Positions 1 to 7,391 are shown, numbered from the stretch's first letter. The stretch is 12,665 bases of DNA from Candidatus Hydrogenedentota bacterium (GCA_023384315.1 JAHDWY010000049.1:1-12665); one strand, 5' to 3'. Notes: a model not told the origin generated them from the sequence alone. Program-made: numbers and translations.

Positions 1-1
1 C

Positions 2-397
2 CCGAACGTCTACATCCAGCGCCGGGCCAAGGGGCTCTTGCGCAAGTTCGACGCAAAGGGCGCCCTGGACACGACGTATCCGTATCCGGTACAGGTCTGG
101 AAACTGGGCGACACGCTTCAGTTCACCGTGCTGGGCGGCGAGGCGACTGTTGACTACTCCCTGCGGCTCAAGTATGAACTTGGCCGCGAAAAGCAGTTCG
201 TCATTGCCTATGCGAACGACGTGTGTTCGTATATCCCGTCGCTTCGCGTATTGCGCGAAGGCGGATACGAGGGCGAGTCCTCCATGATTTATTACGGATT
301 CTACGGCCCGTGGGCGCCTCCCATCGAGGAAGATATCGTGGCCGCGGTGCATGAATTGACGGAACAAACGGGTGCGGCCGTCGCCAACGGTGGCTAA
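2..397 (+). CDS. Ceramidase-like protein, C-terminal part (5' end outside the window)
   Basis: The reading frame is open from base 2 to the TAA at 395-397, so this is the last 131 residues of a longer protein. There is an in-frame TTG at 38, but I do not take it as a start because coding sequence continues upstream. The segment carries features I recognise from the C-terminus of neutral/alkaline ceramidase-like proteins of planctomycetes and relatives: YPYPVQVWKLGD, then LGGEATVDYSLRLK, then a YANDVCSYIPSLRVLREGGYEG block, and an ending with IVAAVHEL. The family fold is a zinc-dependent amidohydrolase; true ceramidases cleave the N-acyl bond of ceramide, but the natural substrate of this environmental branch is not established. 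The next gene, 26 bases downstream on the same strand, belongs to the same broad family, so the two are probably co-transcribed paralogues. The catalytic half is not visible, so its activity cannot be judged. Confidence 0.8.
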   Translation, partial: PNVYIQRRAKGLLRKFDAKGALDTTYPYPVQVWKLGDTLQFTVLGGEATVDYSLRLKYELGREKQFVIAYANDVCSYIPSLRVLREGGYEGESSMIYYGFYGPWAPPIEEDIVAAVHELTEQTGAAVANGG

Positions 398-423
398 CGC
401 CGCAAACGAGGGGAACTCGAACG

Positions 424-1884
424 ATGTGTGGTGCGCTTCGTAGTATGATGCTTGCAATGGCGGCCGTTCTGGCCTTTAGCGCGGGGCCGGCCACGGCCCA
501 GGAGGAAAAAGCGGTGGAGTTCAATGCGGGGGCGGCGGTCAGCAACATATCGCCGTGGATGGGATTGTCATTGGCCGGCCACATGCAGGATCGCGTCGTA
601 GATAACGTGCACGATCAACTACACGTGCGAAGTCTCGTGCTCGATGACGGGACAACGCGATTGGCCTTTGCCGTCGTGGACAGTTGCATGGTGCCGAAAG
701 AAATCATCGACGCGGCAAAGAAAATGATCGAAGCGTCAACGGGCCTGCCTGCGAGTCACATACTCGTGTCGGCGACCCACACGCACACGGCGCCCTGTTC
801 CACGCCCGTATTCCAGACGGACCCGAGCGAGGACTACCAGCGCTTCCTGACCGCGCGCATCGTGGACGCGGTGCAATGCGCCATCAACAATCTCGCTCCC
901 GCACGCATAGGTTTCGGCCAGGGCAGCCTTCCCGACGAAGTCTTCAACCGGCGCTGGCGCATGAAACCCGGTACCATCGGCCCCGACCCCTTTGGGAACG
1001 ACGATGAACTCGTAAAGATGAATCCGCCCCGGGCCAGCGAGGATCTCATTGAACCGGCCGGACCCATCGATCCGTCGATTCCGTTCCTCGCCGTGGAAAC
1101 CGCGGACGGCGAACCCCTCGCGTTGCTCGCGAACTACTCCCTCCACTACATCGGCGGCACCGGCGGCGGGGATGCCTCCGCCGACTATTTCGGCATGTTT
1201 GCGGACCGCATCCAGGAGCTGCTGAAAGCCGACCGGCGCGAGCCCGCTTTCGTCGGCATTATGACCAACGGCACGAGCGGCGACATCAACAACATCAACT
1301 TCCGCGTGCCTGCCGAAGCGCAGCAACCGTTCGAGCAAATGCGGAAGGTCGCCAACAAGGCCGCGGCGGAAGTGTTCCAGGCCTACCAGGACGTCCAGTT
1401 CCAGGACTGGGTGCAGTTGTCCGCCGCCCAGGAACAGATCGAGCTTGGCGTGCGCAAACCCGACGAAGCCGAATTGGCCCGCGCCAAGGAAATCATCGCT
1501 CAGGCCGAAGGGCCCGAAATGAAGACCATGCCGGAGATCTATGCCCGCGAGTCGGTGCTCATCGCCGAGTACCCTGACACCGTGCCGGTCCTCCTCCAGG
1601 CCTTCCGCATTGGAGATGTTCTGATCTCCGCGATCCCATGTGAAGTTTTCGTTGAGATCGGTCTGCACCTGAAGGAGCAAAGTCCTCTCGACAAGAGTTT
1701 CACCATCGAGCTTGCCAACGGCTACAACGGCTACCTGCCCACAACCGAGCAGCACTCCTGGGGCGGCTACGAAACCTGGCGCGCCCGTTCCAGCTACCTC
1801 GAAGTCGAGGCCGACCAAAAGATAGCCGAGACTGTTTTGAACCTGTACGGGCAGGTCACCGCCGGTATGGAGCAGGGCGGGTAA
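424..1884 (+). CDS. Secreted neutral/alkaline ceramidase-like metallohydrolase
   Basis: This 486-residue protein has a Sec signal peptide (R6, hydrophobic 8-20, cleavage near ATA-Q at residue 26), so it should act outside the cytoplasm. The rest matches the N-terminal domain of neutral/alkaline non-lysosomal ceramidases: an AGAAVSNISP start near 35-44, SATHTHTAP at 116-124 with probable zinc ligands H119/H121, NYSLHY at 237-242 with probable ligand H241, and IPCEVF around 405-409 with an acidic ligand candidate. Tyrosines near 434-437 may supply the fourth ligand. The expected nucleophile motif GDVSPN of characterised ceramidases is replaced by GTSGDINN (283-290), with Asn where the catalytic Ser should be, so ceramide hydrolysis is doubtful. 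The ATG at 424 is preceded by GAGGGG at 408-413. It is the second of two tandem family members. Family assignment is secure; substrate is unknown. Confidence 0.85.
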   Translation: MCGALRSMMLAMAAVLAFSAGPATAQEEKAVEFNAGAAVSNISPWMGLSLAGHMQDRVVDNVHDQLHVRSLVLDDGTTRLAFAVVDSCMVPKEIIDAAKKMIEASTGLPASHILVSATHTHTAPCSTPVFQTDPSEDYQRFLTARIVDAVQCAINNLAPARIGFGQGSLPDEVFNRRWRMKPGTIGPDPFGNDDELVKMNPPRASEDLIEPAGPIDPSIPFLAVETADGEPLALLANYSLHYIGGTGGGDASADYFGMFADRIQELLKADRREPAFVGIMTNGTSGDINNINFRVPAEAQQPFEQMRKVANKAAAEVFQAYQDVQFQDWVQLSAAQEQIELGVRKPDEAELARAKEIIAQAEGPEMKTMPEIYARESVLIAEYPDTVPVLLQAFRIGDVLISAIPCEVFVEIGLHLKEQSPLDKSFTIELANGYNGYLPTTEQHSWGGYETWRARSSYLEVEADQKIAETVLNLYGQVTAGMEQGG

Positions 1885-1940
1885 CCCGATAAAGCTTGAA
1901 GCCTGGATGGTCTGACGCGACCATGCGGTTAAAGTATGAA

Positions 1941-1974
1941 CGCGCCGGTAACGGACTTCTCCGTTACCGGCGCG
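1941..1974. terminator. Strong hairpin between convergent genes
   Basis: A perfect 15-bp GC-rich inverted repeat (1941-1955 and 1960-1974) closes on the four-base loop CTTC. It lies between the ends of the ceramidase-like gene (1884) and the DUF1080 gene (2001), which converge. On the minus strand the stem is followed by a moderately U-rich stretch (TTCATACTTTAACC read on that strand), so termination of the DUF1080 transcript is most plausible. The plus side has no T tract. A weaker 6-bp inverted repeat with a 6-base loop (1907-1924) lies just upstream. Confidence 0.7.
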
Positions 1975-2000
1975 CCAACGTTCTACGGACTGGCGATCGC

Positions 2001-2765
2001 CTAATCCAGCTTCTTCACATACACATTCCGGAACTGCACGAGGCTTGACGCCGAATTCCACTCGTCTTTGCTCGCGTTGTATCCGCCGTGATGCTGGAGC
2101 GCGAGGGCGCCCTTCTCGGGCACGCCCGGCAATTGCGCGTTGTCGAGGACCTTTTCGCCGTTCAACTCGACCGTGAGTTTGTCACCGTCCATCGTGATGA
2201 GGAACGTGTTCCATTCGCCGACGGGTTTGTCCATGTTCTTCGACGGCGTCACTCCCGCGCGCACCGCCGCCGGCATCTCCTTGTCCATGCGATAGCCATA
2301 CACTTCGCCGGAACCAACCGGCCAGCACCAGATGTTCACCTGCGCCTTGGAAGTTCCCCGCAGGTAGATACCGGAGTCAGCGTTCGGAAGGTTCTGAATG
2401 ATCTCCTCGCCGTTCTCATCGGTCTTGTGAGAACCATCCGGGAGCACGACCGGAACAGGGTATTCACCCTTGGTTTCCTTGATACGCCACTCGACGTAGA
2501 GCTGAATATCGCCGAACTCCTCTTCAGACCAGAGACTATTGTCCCCCTCCTTCGGCGCATCGGCGCGGGGCATGCAGTCGATCACGCCATCCTGAACCGT
2601 CCAGATCCCTTCATTGCCCGAAGGAACCGTCCATCCACCCAAATCCTCCCCATTGAACAGGGGCTCCCACCCCTCGCCCTCCGGCGGTGCCGCGAACGAC
2701 ACTGCGGTGGCTATCATCGCAGCACCACATACGACAAGCATTCGATTGGCGAAAATCGTCTTCAT
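2001..2765 (-). CDS. Secreted DUF1080 protein (3-keto-disaccharide hydrolase family)
   Basis: This 254-residue protein has a Sec signal peptide (residues 1-25, hydrophobic core 9-24, cleavage near SFA-A). The mature part begins with GWEPLFNGEDLGGW (32-45), the hallmark of DUF1080/PF06439, followed by the family's SGIYLRG (131-137), VGEWN (182-186), LTVELNG (197-203) and a C-terminal LVQFRNVYVKKL strand (242-253). The fold is a concanavalin-like beta sandwich; the family name comes from members that act on 3-keto sugars. The GTG/TTG-side extension up to base 2801 is rejected because AGGAG (2776-2780) sits ideally before the ATG at 2765. An insertion of about 30 residues (roughly 97-128, rich in Pro, Asp and Glu) separates the WRI strand from the SGIYLRG strand. 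It lies downstream of the TIM-barrel gene on the same strand with a 166-base gap, and may be co-transcribed with it. Exact substrate unknown. Confidence 0.88.
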   Translation of the reverse strand: MKTIFANRMLVVCGAAMIATAVSFAAPPEGEGWEPLFNGEDLGGWTVPSGNEGIWTVQDGVIDCMPRADAPKEGDNSLWSEEEFGDIQLYVEWRIKETKGEYPVPVVLPDGSHKTDENGEEIIQNLPNADSGIYLRGTSKAQVNIWCWPVGSGEVYGYRMDKEMPAAVRAGVTPSKNMDKPVGEWNTFLITMDGDKLTVELNGEKVLDNAQLPGVPEKGALALQHHGGYNASKDEWNSASSLVQFRNVYVKKLD

Positions 2766-2775
2766 GATTCCTGTT

Positions 2776-2780
2776 CTCCT
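2776..2780 (-). promoter_or_regulatory. Shine-Dalgarno AGGAG fixing the DUF1080 start
   Basis: Read on the minus strand, AGGAG stands 10 bases before the ATG at 2765. It decides for this start over the longer in-frame version beginning at 2801, which would place 12 arginine-rich residues ahead of a normal signal peptide. Confidence 0.75.
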
Positions 2781-2840
2781 AGCAAACCTCGTGCGTTTCA
2801 CTCGTCCACTACATCGTTACGCGAATTGCGCAACGCATAG

Positions 2841-2858
2841 TCCCCCTTTGAAGGGGGA
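2841..2858. repeat. Short perfect palindrome, possible dispersed repeat
   Basis: Two 8-base arms, TCCCCCTT and AAGGGGGA, face each other across two bases (TG). The palindrome lies in the 166-base gap (2766-2931) between the TIM-barrel gene and the DUF1080 gene. From memory it resembles short C-run/G-run palindromes scattered between genes in many bacterial genomes; this cannot be confirmed here because only one copy is in the window. It could also act as a processing or attenuation hairpin in the intergenic RNA. No T tract follows on either side. Nothing else clear was seen in this gap apart from the DUF1080 ribosome binding site. Confidence 0.5.
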
Positions 2859-2931
2859 TTTCGGCGGATGTTCCCTAAAGAACCTCGGCGTGATCCAATA
2901 TCCAGCGCGAGTTCGCGAACCATACTACGCA

Positions 2932-3789
2932 CTATATATCCAACACCCGGTCCATTCGCACCGCAATGTCTGCAAGCCGGGCGCGGTCGCCCCCGCCGAC
3001 TTCCGCCGTCGCCCAACCACTGTAGTTGATAGCGAGCAGCTCCCGGCGCACACCGGCCCAATCAATCTCGCCGTCGCCGATCTCCACTTCAAACCCTTTC
3101 CAGGGTCCTTCGTCCATCTGTTTCGTGCGGCTGTACTCTTTGATGTCGAGCTTGTGGATGCGATCCCCGAGCACAGGAACCCAATGCTCCGGCCAGCCGA
3201 ATCGCGCCACGTTGCCCACGTCGAAATACACCTTGACCCAGTCGCTCTCGAGTTCGTCGATATAACGCGCCATCTCCAGCGGCGACAACAGAAAATTGTT
3301 CCACACGTTCTCCACGAGCAACAGGATGCCCTGTTCTTCCGCATACGGAATCGCATCGCGAATCGTCGCCTGCGTCTCTTCGTAGTTCTTCGCGTAGGGC
3401 ATCTCTTCGTTGACCCGCCCCGCCACGAGCAGCACGCTGGTCGCGCCGTAGAACTTCGCCAAATCAATCGCGCCGGGAATGTCGTCAACGGATCCATTCA
3501 CGACACCGTGGATCGGTAGCCCGGTAGACTCGCTCGCCGCCTTGACCTCGTCCCGGTCGACCTTGTCGCGTACGCCGATCTCGACACCGTCGTACCCGAT
3601 CTCTTTCAACATCGCCAGCTTCTCGGCCGGTGACGCGTCTCCGGATATCATGCCGTACTTCACCGCCTTCTTGATCTTTCCCGTAAACTCGCCTGCCGCA
3701 GCCTTGGGCGCACCCTGGATCAGGGCCACGCCGGCCACCGCAGCGCCCGCGAGTTGCACAAAAGAACGGCGACTGATGTTTTCTGCCAT
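2932..3789 (-). CDS. Tat-exported TIM-barrel sugar isomerase/epimerase-like protein
   Basis: This 285-residue protein begins with SRRSFVQLAG (6-15), a textbook twin-arginine motif, followed by a weakly hydrophobic Ala/Gly segment and likely cleavage near residue 32. The remainder fits the AP_endonuc_2/xylose-isomerase-like TIM barrel (PF01261): GYDGVEIG (65-72), LLLVENVWNN (156-165), VYFDVGNVARFG (187-198), IHKLDIKE (211-218) and ATAEVGGGD (260-268). E160, D190, H212 and E263 lie where this superfamily binds its divalent metal and places its two acid/base glutamates, so it is probably catalytically intact. Relatives isomerise or epimerise keto-sugars, and some act on 3-keto-glycosides. GGAGGAA at 3795-3801 precedes the ATG. 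Tat export implies folding or cofactor loading in the cytoplasm before secretion. It lies upstream of the DUF1080 gene on the same strand, a pairing that suggests shared substrate. The precise reaction is not assignable. Confidence 0.87.
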   Translation of the reverse strand: MAENISRRSFVQLAGAAVAGVALIQGAPKAAAGEFTGKIKKAVKYGMISGDASPAEKLAMLKEIGYDGVEIGVRDKVDRDEVKAASESTGLPIHGVVNGSVDDIPGAIDLAKFYGATSVLLVAGRVNEEMPYAKNYEETQATIRDAIPYAEEQGILLLVENVWNNFLLSPLEMARYIDELESDWVKVYFDVGNVARFGWPEHWVPVLGDRIHKLDIKEYSRTKQMDEGPWKGFEVEIGDGEIDWAGVRRELLAINYSGWATAEVGGGDRARLADIAVRMDRVLDI

Positions 3790-3846
3790 CGTGATTCCTC
3801 CAATACAGAAGAGTTTGCCTCTGAATCATTCAAAACGCATCCGCCG

Positions 3847-3875
3847 ATTATGGCGAATGACCGGGAAAGGGTCAA
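3847..3875 (-). promoter_or_regulatory. Sigma-70-like promoter for the TIM-barrel gene
   Basis: On the minus strand TTGACC (3875-3870) and CATAAT (3852-3847) are separated by exactly 17 bases; each matches five of six consensus positions. Transcription would begin near base 3840, about 50 bases before the ATG at 3789. The -35 box overlaps the palindrome AACCGGTT at 3874-3881. This is a pattern match only. Confidence 0.5.
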
Positions 3876-3881
3876 CCGGTT
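3874..3881. promoter_or_regulatory. AACCGGTT palindrome, possible operator
   Basis: A perfect 8-base palindrome with a central CpG overlaps the -35 box of the minus-strand promoter in the divergent region 3790-3990. Many LacI-family regulators of sugar genes bind palindromes with a central CG flanked by AA/TT, so a repressor site is possible. The flanks beyond the core are not symmetric. No regulator gene is in the window. Confidence 0.3.
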
Positions 3882-3990
3882 TCTGGTCGATATTCCCAAT
3901 CTACGTGGACTATGATGACAATGGGAATGCAATTTCGGGGGGGAATCTGCCACGCCGTAACCTCCCCACTCGCTACAGGAGTCATGAATA

Positions 3991-6621
3991 ATGGATGTGT
4001 TTTTGCGCTTGGGGAAAGTGATGCCGCTGGCCTGTCTTTTGGTTTCGGCGATCGCGGCAGCGGAGCCGACGACGTTTCGCGATGTTGTTGTTCACATGGC
4101 CAGCGACGTACCGGAGGTGCAGAAACGAGTCGGGGGCCTGTTTGTCGACCGCCTTGCGGAAATCCTCGATACGGAGGTCCGAGTACAATCCGGCGCGCAT
4201 AGCCCCCGCAACGAAGACGCTGAGACGCTCCACATACTGATCGGTACCGTCGATACGAATCCCGACTTGGCGGCCTGGTTCGACGCAAACCGCGTCAAGC
4301 CGCTTACCTGGCTCGATCCCGGCCTGGAGGGTTATCTCGTCCATTTCGATTCCGCTGCGGATTCAAAGTTATTGATCGCGGCCGGGCACGACGACAGGGG
4401 AACGCTCTACGCAGTTGGCGAGATTCTTCGCCAGGCCGTACTGACCCCCAATTCCATAACGCTGCCCGGCCAACTGAATACGCGCACCGCCCCTGCCTTC
4501 GAAATCCGCGGCACCCAATATGGGCAAAGTCATATCGCCAAGTCCAAGGCAAACGTGCGCAACTGGACCGATGCAGAAACGCAACGCTGTATTCTGGATT
4601 ATGCGTTGGCCGGAGCGAACATCTTCTCCACCGACGCCGGTCCTATGTTCGATTTCATCAAATCGTATGGGCTCATGACGCAGGGGGACTTCGGAGCCAA
4701 TACGGGGTCCGGCCCGCCGGAATGGGAAGCCAAGGAATCCATCGGTCGCACGGGCTACGTGTGTTTGTCGGTACCGGAAGCGGTACAGGCCCAAGTGAAG
4801 CGGTGTGAGGATCATTTCAAAAACGGACCGACCTTCGACCTCGTCAAGTTCCAAGGGGGTGACGGCGGAGGCTGCGAATGCGACCGCTGCGATCCCTACG
4901 GGCTGACCTTCATCAAAGTCGTCGAGCAAATGGCGAGCGCCATTCACAAATACCATCCCGAGACGCGCGTGTATTTCACGAACCAGAAATTTGATGACGC
5001 GGACGATCAGGCCATCTTCAAATACCTCCAGGAAGAGCCGCGGGAGTGGCTCTGGGCCTGGGGCTATGGGCCGGGCTCGGATGCCATGAGCTGGCAGCCC
5101 GGGCATCGTCAGACCCACGCCATGGACCTGTTCCGCTATCCCGGCTACGGCCCCTTCGACCGCTACAACCAGGAAATCGTCCATCAGTTGCCGCCGCAGC
5201 AAGTCCTCGTCCATTACAATGAGATCACCCACTGGCGCTACTCGCAACACGGCTATATCCAGATGTATCCCCGCGCCGATCGCAACGGCGACCTGCCCCC
5301 GCCCTGGAATCACTGGATCTACGAACGGCGTCCCGACCAGGCCTTGACCATGGTCTACGACCGGCTCACGTTCTATGCGTGGCCGAAGTTCTACCACTGG
5401 CTCTTCGGTGAAGTGAACCGCTACGGCGTCGGCGACATCACCCACTCGAGCGGCCATCACGATCATTTCAACCAGTGGATGTGGCAGCGCCTTCTTTGGA
5501 ACCCACACATGAGCGTCGAGGCCGTCGTCGACGAGTATTGCCGAACCTGGTTCGGACCCGAAGCCGCGCCGTACATGGCCAAAGCGATCTTCCAGTTGGA
5601 AGAGAATCTGGAAGAAGACCCCGAAACACCCATCGGGGATAAGTCCGGCATCGACGAGTACTACGCGCTCGTGAAGGAAGCCGGCGAGCGCATACCCGCA
5701 CATCACATGAAGACCAATTGGATCTGGCGCGAGTACATGCAGAAAGGCGCGCTGGACTGGTACATCAAGCGGGACGTGCAACAGCAGGTGGCCCTGCAAG
5801 AACGGATCGAACTACGTACGGCGAAGATTCTCGAAAGCGGTAACGCGGAAAAATCGATTTCCGAAATGCTGTCCTGGTTTGACGAACTCGAGGAAACGCC
5901 GGAGATGGCCGCCCTGCGCGAGGAGGCGGGACGGCTCGGCGAGGAGAGCAACGCCCTCTACGGTGTGCGAAGCGAAGGCTATTTCAACCTCGAACACGAC
6001 TTCATCGGACTGGGCTGGCTCAAGCGCCAGTTGGAGCGCGCCCGCGATACAAACGGCGAAGAGCGCAACGAACTGTTACGCATGATTGTCGCATACGAAG
6101 ACCCGGGCGAGGGCGGTTTCTACGACAACCTGGGAACGGCAAATCCTGCGCCCAACGTGGAATTCGGCTACCCCTACGACCATGGCCAACCTTATGTTGA
6201 CGGCATGCTCGACGAAGGCAATCGCCCCAGTCAGCGTTCCATGCACTTCACGCAGAACGAAGACCAGGGTGTCACGCTCGAATACCGCGGACTCGATCCC
6301 GATGCCACCTATCGCGTTCGCTTCACGCTGGTCCGTCCCTGGTTCCAGGATCGCTACGCTCATCGCATGAACCAGAAATCGGAATCGATCTACGCCGACG
6401 ACATCCTGCTGGTTCGCGAACTGGAGTTGCCGTACATGATGAGCGACTTTTTCACCTTCGACATTCCGAGGGAAGCGACGCAGGACGGCAAAGTCGTCAT
6501 CCGTTTTGAAAAGGCCCACGACGTTGCGACCGGAGACCGCGTGACCGTGGAACAATGGCGCAACTCCGGCGGCTGGGGCACCCTCCTGTCCGAGGCATGG
6601 CTGATGAAATCGAACGATTAG
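3991..6621 (+). CDS. Large secreted DUF4838-like putative glycan hydrolase
   Basis: This 876-residue protein has a signal peptide (R6, K9, hydrophobic 10-23, cleavage near AAA-E at 24). Residues about 30-165 resemble the N-terminal domain before GH20/GH67-type barrels, including DDRGTLYAVGEILRQ at 134-148. The central part has GGDGGGCECDRC at 289-300, a CxCxxC cluster (C295, C297, C300) characteristic of DUF4838-type proteins, and a segment at 507-541 (MSVEAVVDEYCRTWFGPEA onward) matching the family's helical region after the barrel. The region from about 700 to the end is beta-rich with repeated aromatic residues and looks like a galactose-binding-type sandwich. AGGAG (3977-3981) stands nine bases before the ATG and supports this start over an out-of-frame ATG at 3984. 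Few DUF4838 relatives have been characterised, so glycoside hydrolysis is an inference from fold. The gene is divergent from the TIM-barrel gene and its stop overlaps that of the GDSL gene. Confidence 0.8.
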   Translation: MDVFLRLGKVMPLACLLVSAIAAAEPTTFRDVVVHMASDVPEVQKRVGGLFVDRLAEILDTEVRVQSGAHSPRNEDAETLHILIGTVDTNPDLAAWFDANRVKPLTWLDPGLEGYLVHFDSAADSKLLIAAGHDDRGTLYAVGEILRQAVLTPNSITLPGQLNTRTAPAFEIRGTQYGQSHIAKSKANVRNWTDAETQRCILDYALAGANIFSTDAGPMFDFIKSYGLMTQGDFGANTGSGPPEWEAKESIGRTGYVCLSVPEAVQAQVKRCEDHFKNGPTFDLVKFQGGDGGGCECDRCDPYGLTFIKVVEQMASAIHKYHPETRVYFTNQKFDDADDQAIFKYLQEEPREWLWAWGYGPGSDAMSWQPGHRQTHAMDLFRYPGYGPFDRYNQEIVHQLPPQQVLVHYNEITHWRYSQHGYIQMYPRADRNGDLPPPWNHWIYERRPDQALTMVYDRLTFYAWPKFYHWLFGEVNRYGVGDITHSSGHHDHFNQWMWQRLLWNPHMSVEAVVDEYCRTWFGPEAAPYMAKAIFQLEENLEEDPETPIGDKSGIDEYYALVKEAGERIPAHHMKTNWIWREYMQKGALDWYIKRDVQQQVALQERIELRTAKILESGNAEKSISEMLSWFDELEETPEMAALREEAGRLGEESNALYGVRSEGYFNLEHDFIGLGWLKRQLERARDTNGEERNELLRMIVAYEDPGEGGFYDNLGTANPAPNVEFGYPYDHGQPYVDGMLDEGNRPSQRSMHFTQNEDQGVTLEYRGLDPDATYRVRFTLVRPWFQDRYAHRMNQKSESIYADDILLVRELELPYMMSDFFTFDIPREATQDGKVVIRFEKAHDVATGDRVTVEQWRNSGGWGTLLSEAWLMKSND

Positions 6622-7349
6622 CTTTCGGCAAGCACTGACGGCAGAACTTTCAAGAGGGCATCGGCGACGAGCCGGTGCCCTCGCGCGTTCGGATGCATGC
6701 CGTCCAGGAGCAGCGACTCGTCCGGATAGTTTCCCTGGTGCTCCTTGAAGAGCTGCCACACATCGACCAGCGGCACTTCTTCCTCAACTGCGACGTTTCG
6801 GACAACCTCCGCATAGTCGGCGAGCAGCACGTTAAAGCCCTCGGAATCGTCTGGATCGTACGGCGGTTTGCCGTATAGTTCGATCAACTTCGGCGTCCAC
6901 GCAAGCGGATTCGGCGTCATCAGGATGGGCCGGCTTCCCCGTTCCTTCAGCGTCTCCACGAAGTGCCGGAGATTGACGCGGTAAATCTCAATCGGCACCC
7001 GCGGCTCGGTATCCCCCTTCCAGACATCGATTGCCGCATCATTAATGCCGAAAGCCACCGTCACGACATCGGGCTCCCGCGCCAACACGTCCTGCTCAAA
7101 GCGCAAGCGAGCGTCGGCGGTCGAATTTCCGCCGACCCCGGCATTGACCACGGCTGCGCCCGGCAGATGCTCTTGGAGCAGCGTTCCAAAAATCGCCAGA
7201 TCGCCACGTGGTGCGGTCGTGGAATCGCCGAACAGTACGATGGTCATGCCCTGCTGCGGGTTCGCGCGAGACGGCTCATTCGCGCCGCCTACCGCTACAG
7301 CCGCCGCCACGGCACACACGAGCAGAACGAATCCGATTCGCTCCTTCAT
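6618..7349 (-). CDS. Secreted SGNH/GDSL-family hydrolase
   Basis: This 243-residue protein has a signal peptide (K2, R4, hydrophobic 6-20, cleavage near GGA-N around residue 23). All SGNH blocks are present: LFGDSTT at 39-45 with nucleophile S43, NAGVGGNS at 69-76 with oxyanion glycine, FGIND at 100-104 with N103, and DGMHPN at 216-221 with catalytic D216 and H219. The enzyme is therefore probably an active esterase; members near carbohydrate genes often remove acetyl or other acyl groups from glycans. The frame is open to 7466, but AGAGGA (7355-7360) before the ATG at 7349 and the position of the signal peptide decide for this start; the extension is Arg-rich and unlike a secretion signal. 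It sits between two DUF4838-type genes: tail-to-tail with one (stop codons share bases 6619-6620) and divergent from the other. A deacylating role on the same substrate is inferred. Confidence 0.9.
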   Translation of the reverse strand: MKERIGFVLLVCAVAAAVAVGGANEPSRANPQQGMTIVLFGDSTTAPRGDLAIFGTLLQEHLPGAAVVNAGVGGNSTADARLRFEQDVLAREPDVVTVAFGINDAAIDVWKGDTEPRVPIEIYRVNLRHFVETLKERGSRPILMTPNPLAWTPKLIELYGKPPYDPDDSEGFNVLLADYAEVVRNVAVEEEVPLVDVWQLFKEHQGNYPDESLLLDGMHPNARGHRLVADALLKVLPSVLAES

Positions 7350-7391
7350 AGCGGTCCTCTCGCCCCTCTGCCTCGAATCGCCCGCATCGGC

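Noticed and set aside
736..2061. A 441-codon open frame on the minus strand opposite the ceramidase-like gene
   Set aside because: It is antisense to a clear signal-peptide-bearing family protein, has no recognisable motif, and arises from GC-rich codon bias; it also overlaps the terminator hairpin and the DUF1080 end.
2614..3519. A 301-codon plus-strand frame crossing the DUF1080 and TIM-barrel genes
   Set aside because: It is antisense to two well-supported genes and crosses the intergenic palindrome; its His/Arg/Pro-rich product shows no domain.
3991..4065. Lipoprotein signal in the 876-residue protein (Cys at residue 15, context PLAC)
   Set aside because: The -3 position is Pro and the hydrophobic stretch before the Cys is too short; a normal cleavage site after AAA fits better.
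4369..5799. A 476-codon open frame on the minus strand opposite the 876-residue protein
   Set aside because: No family motif or plausible ribosome binding site; Val/Gly/Arg-rich composition typical of an antisense shadow.
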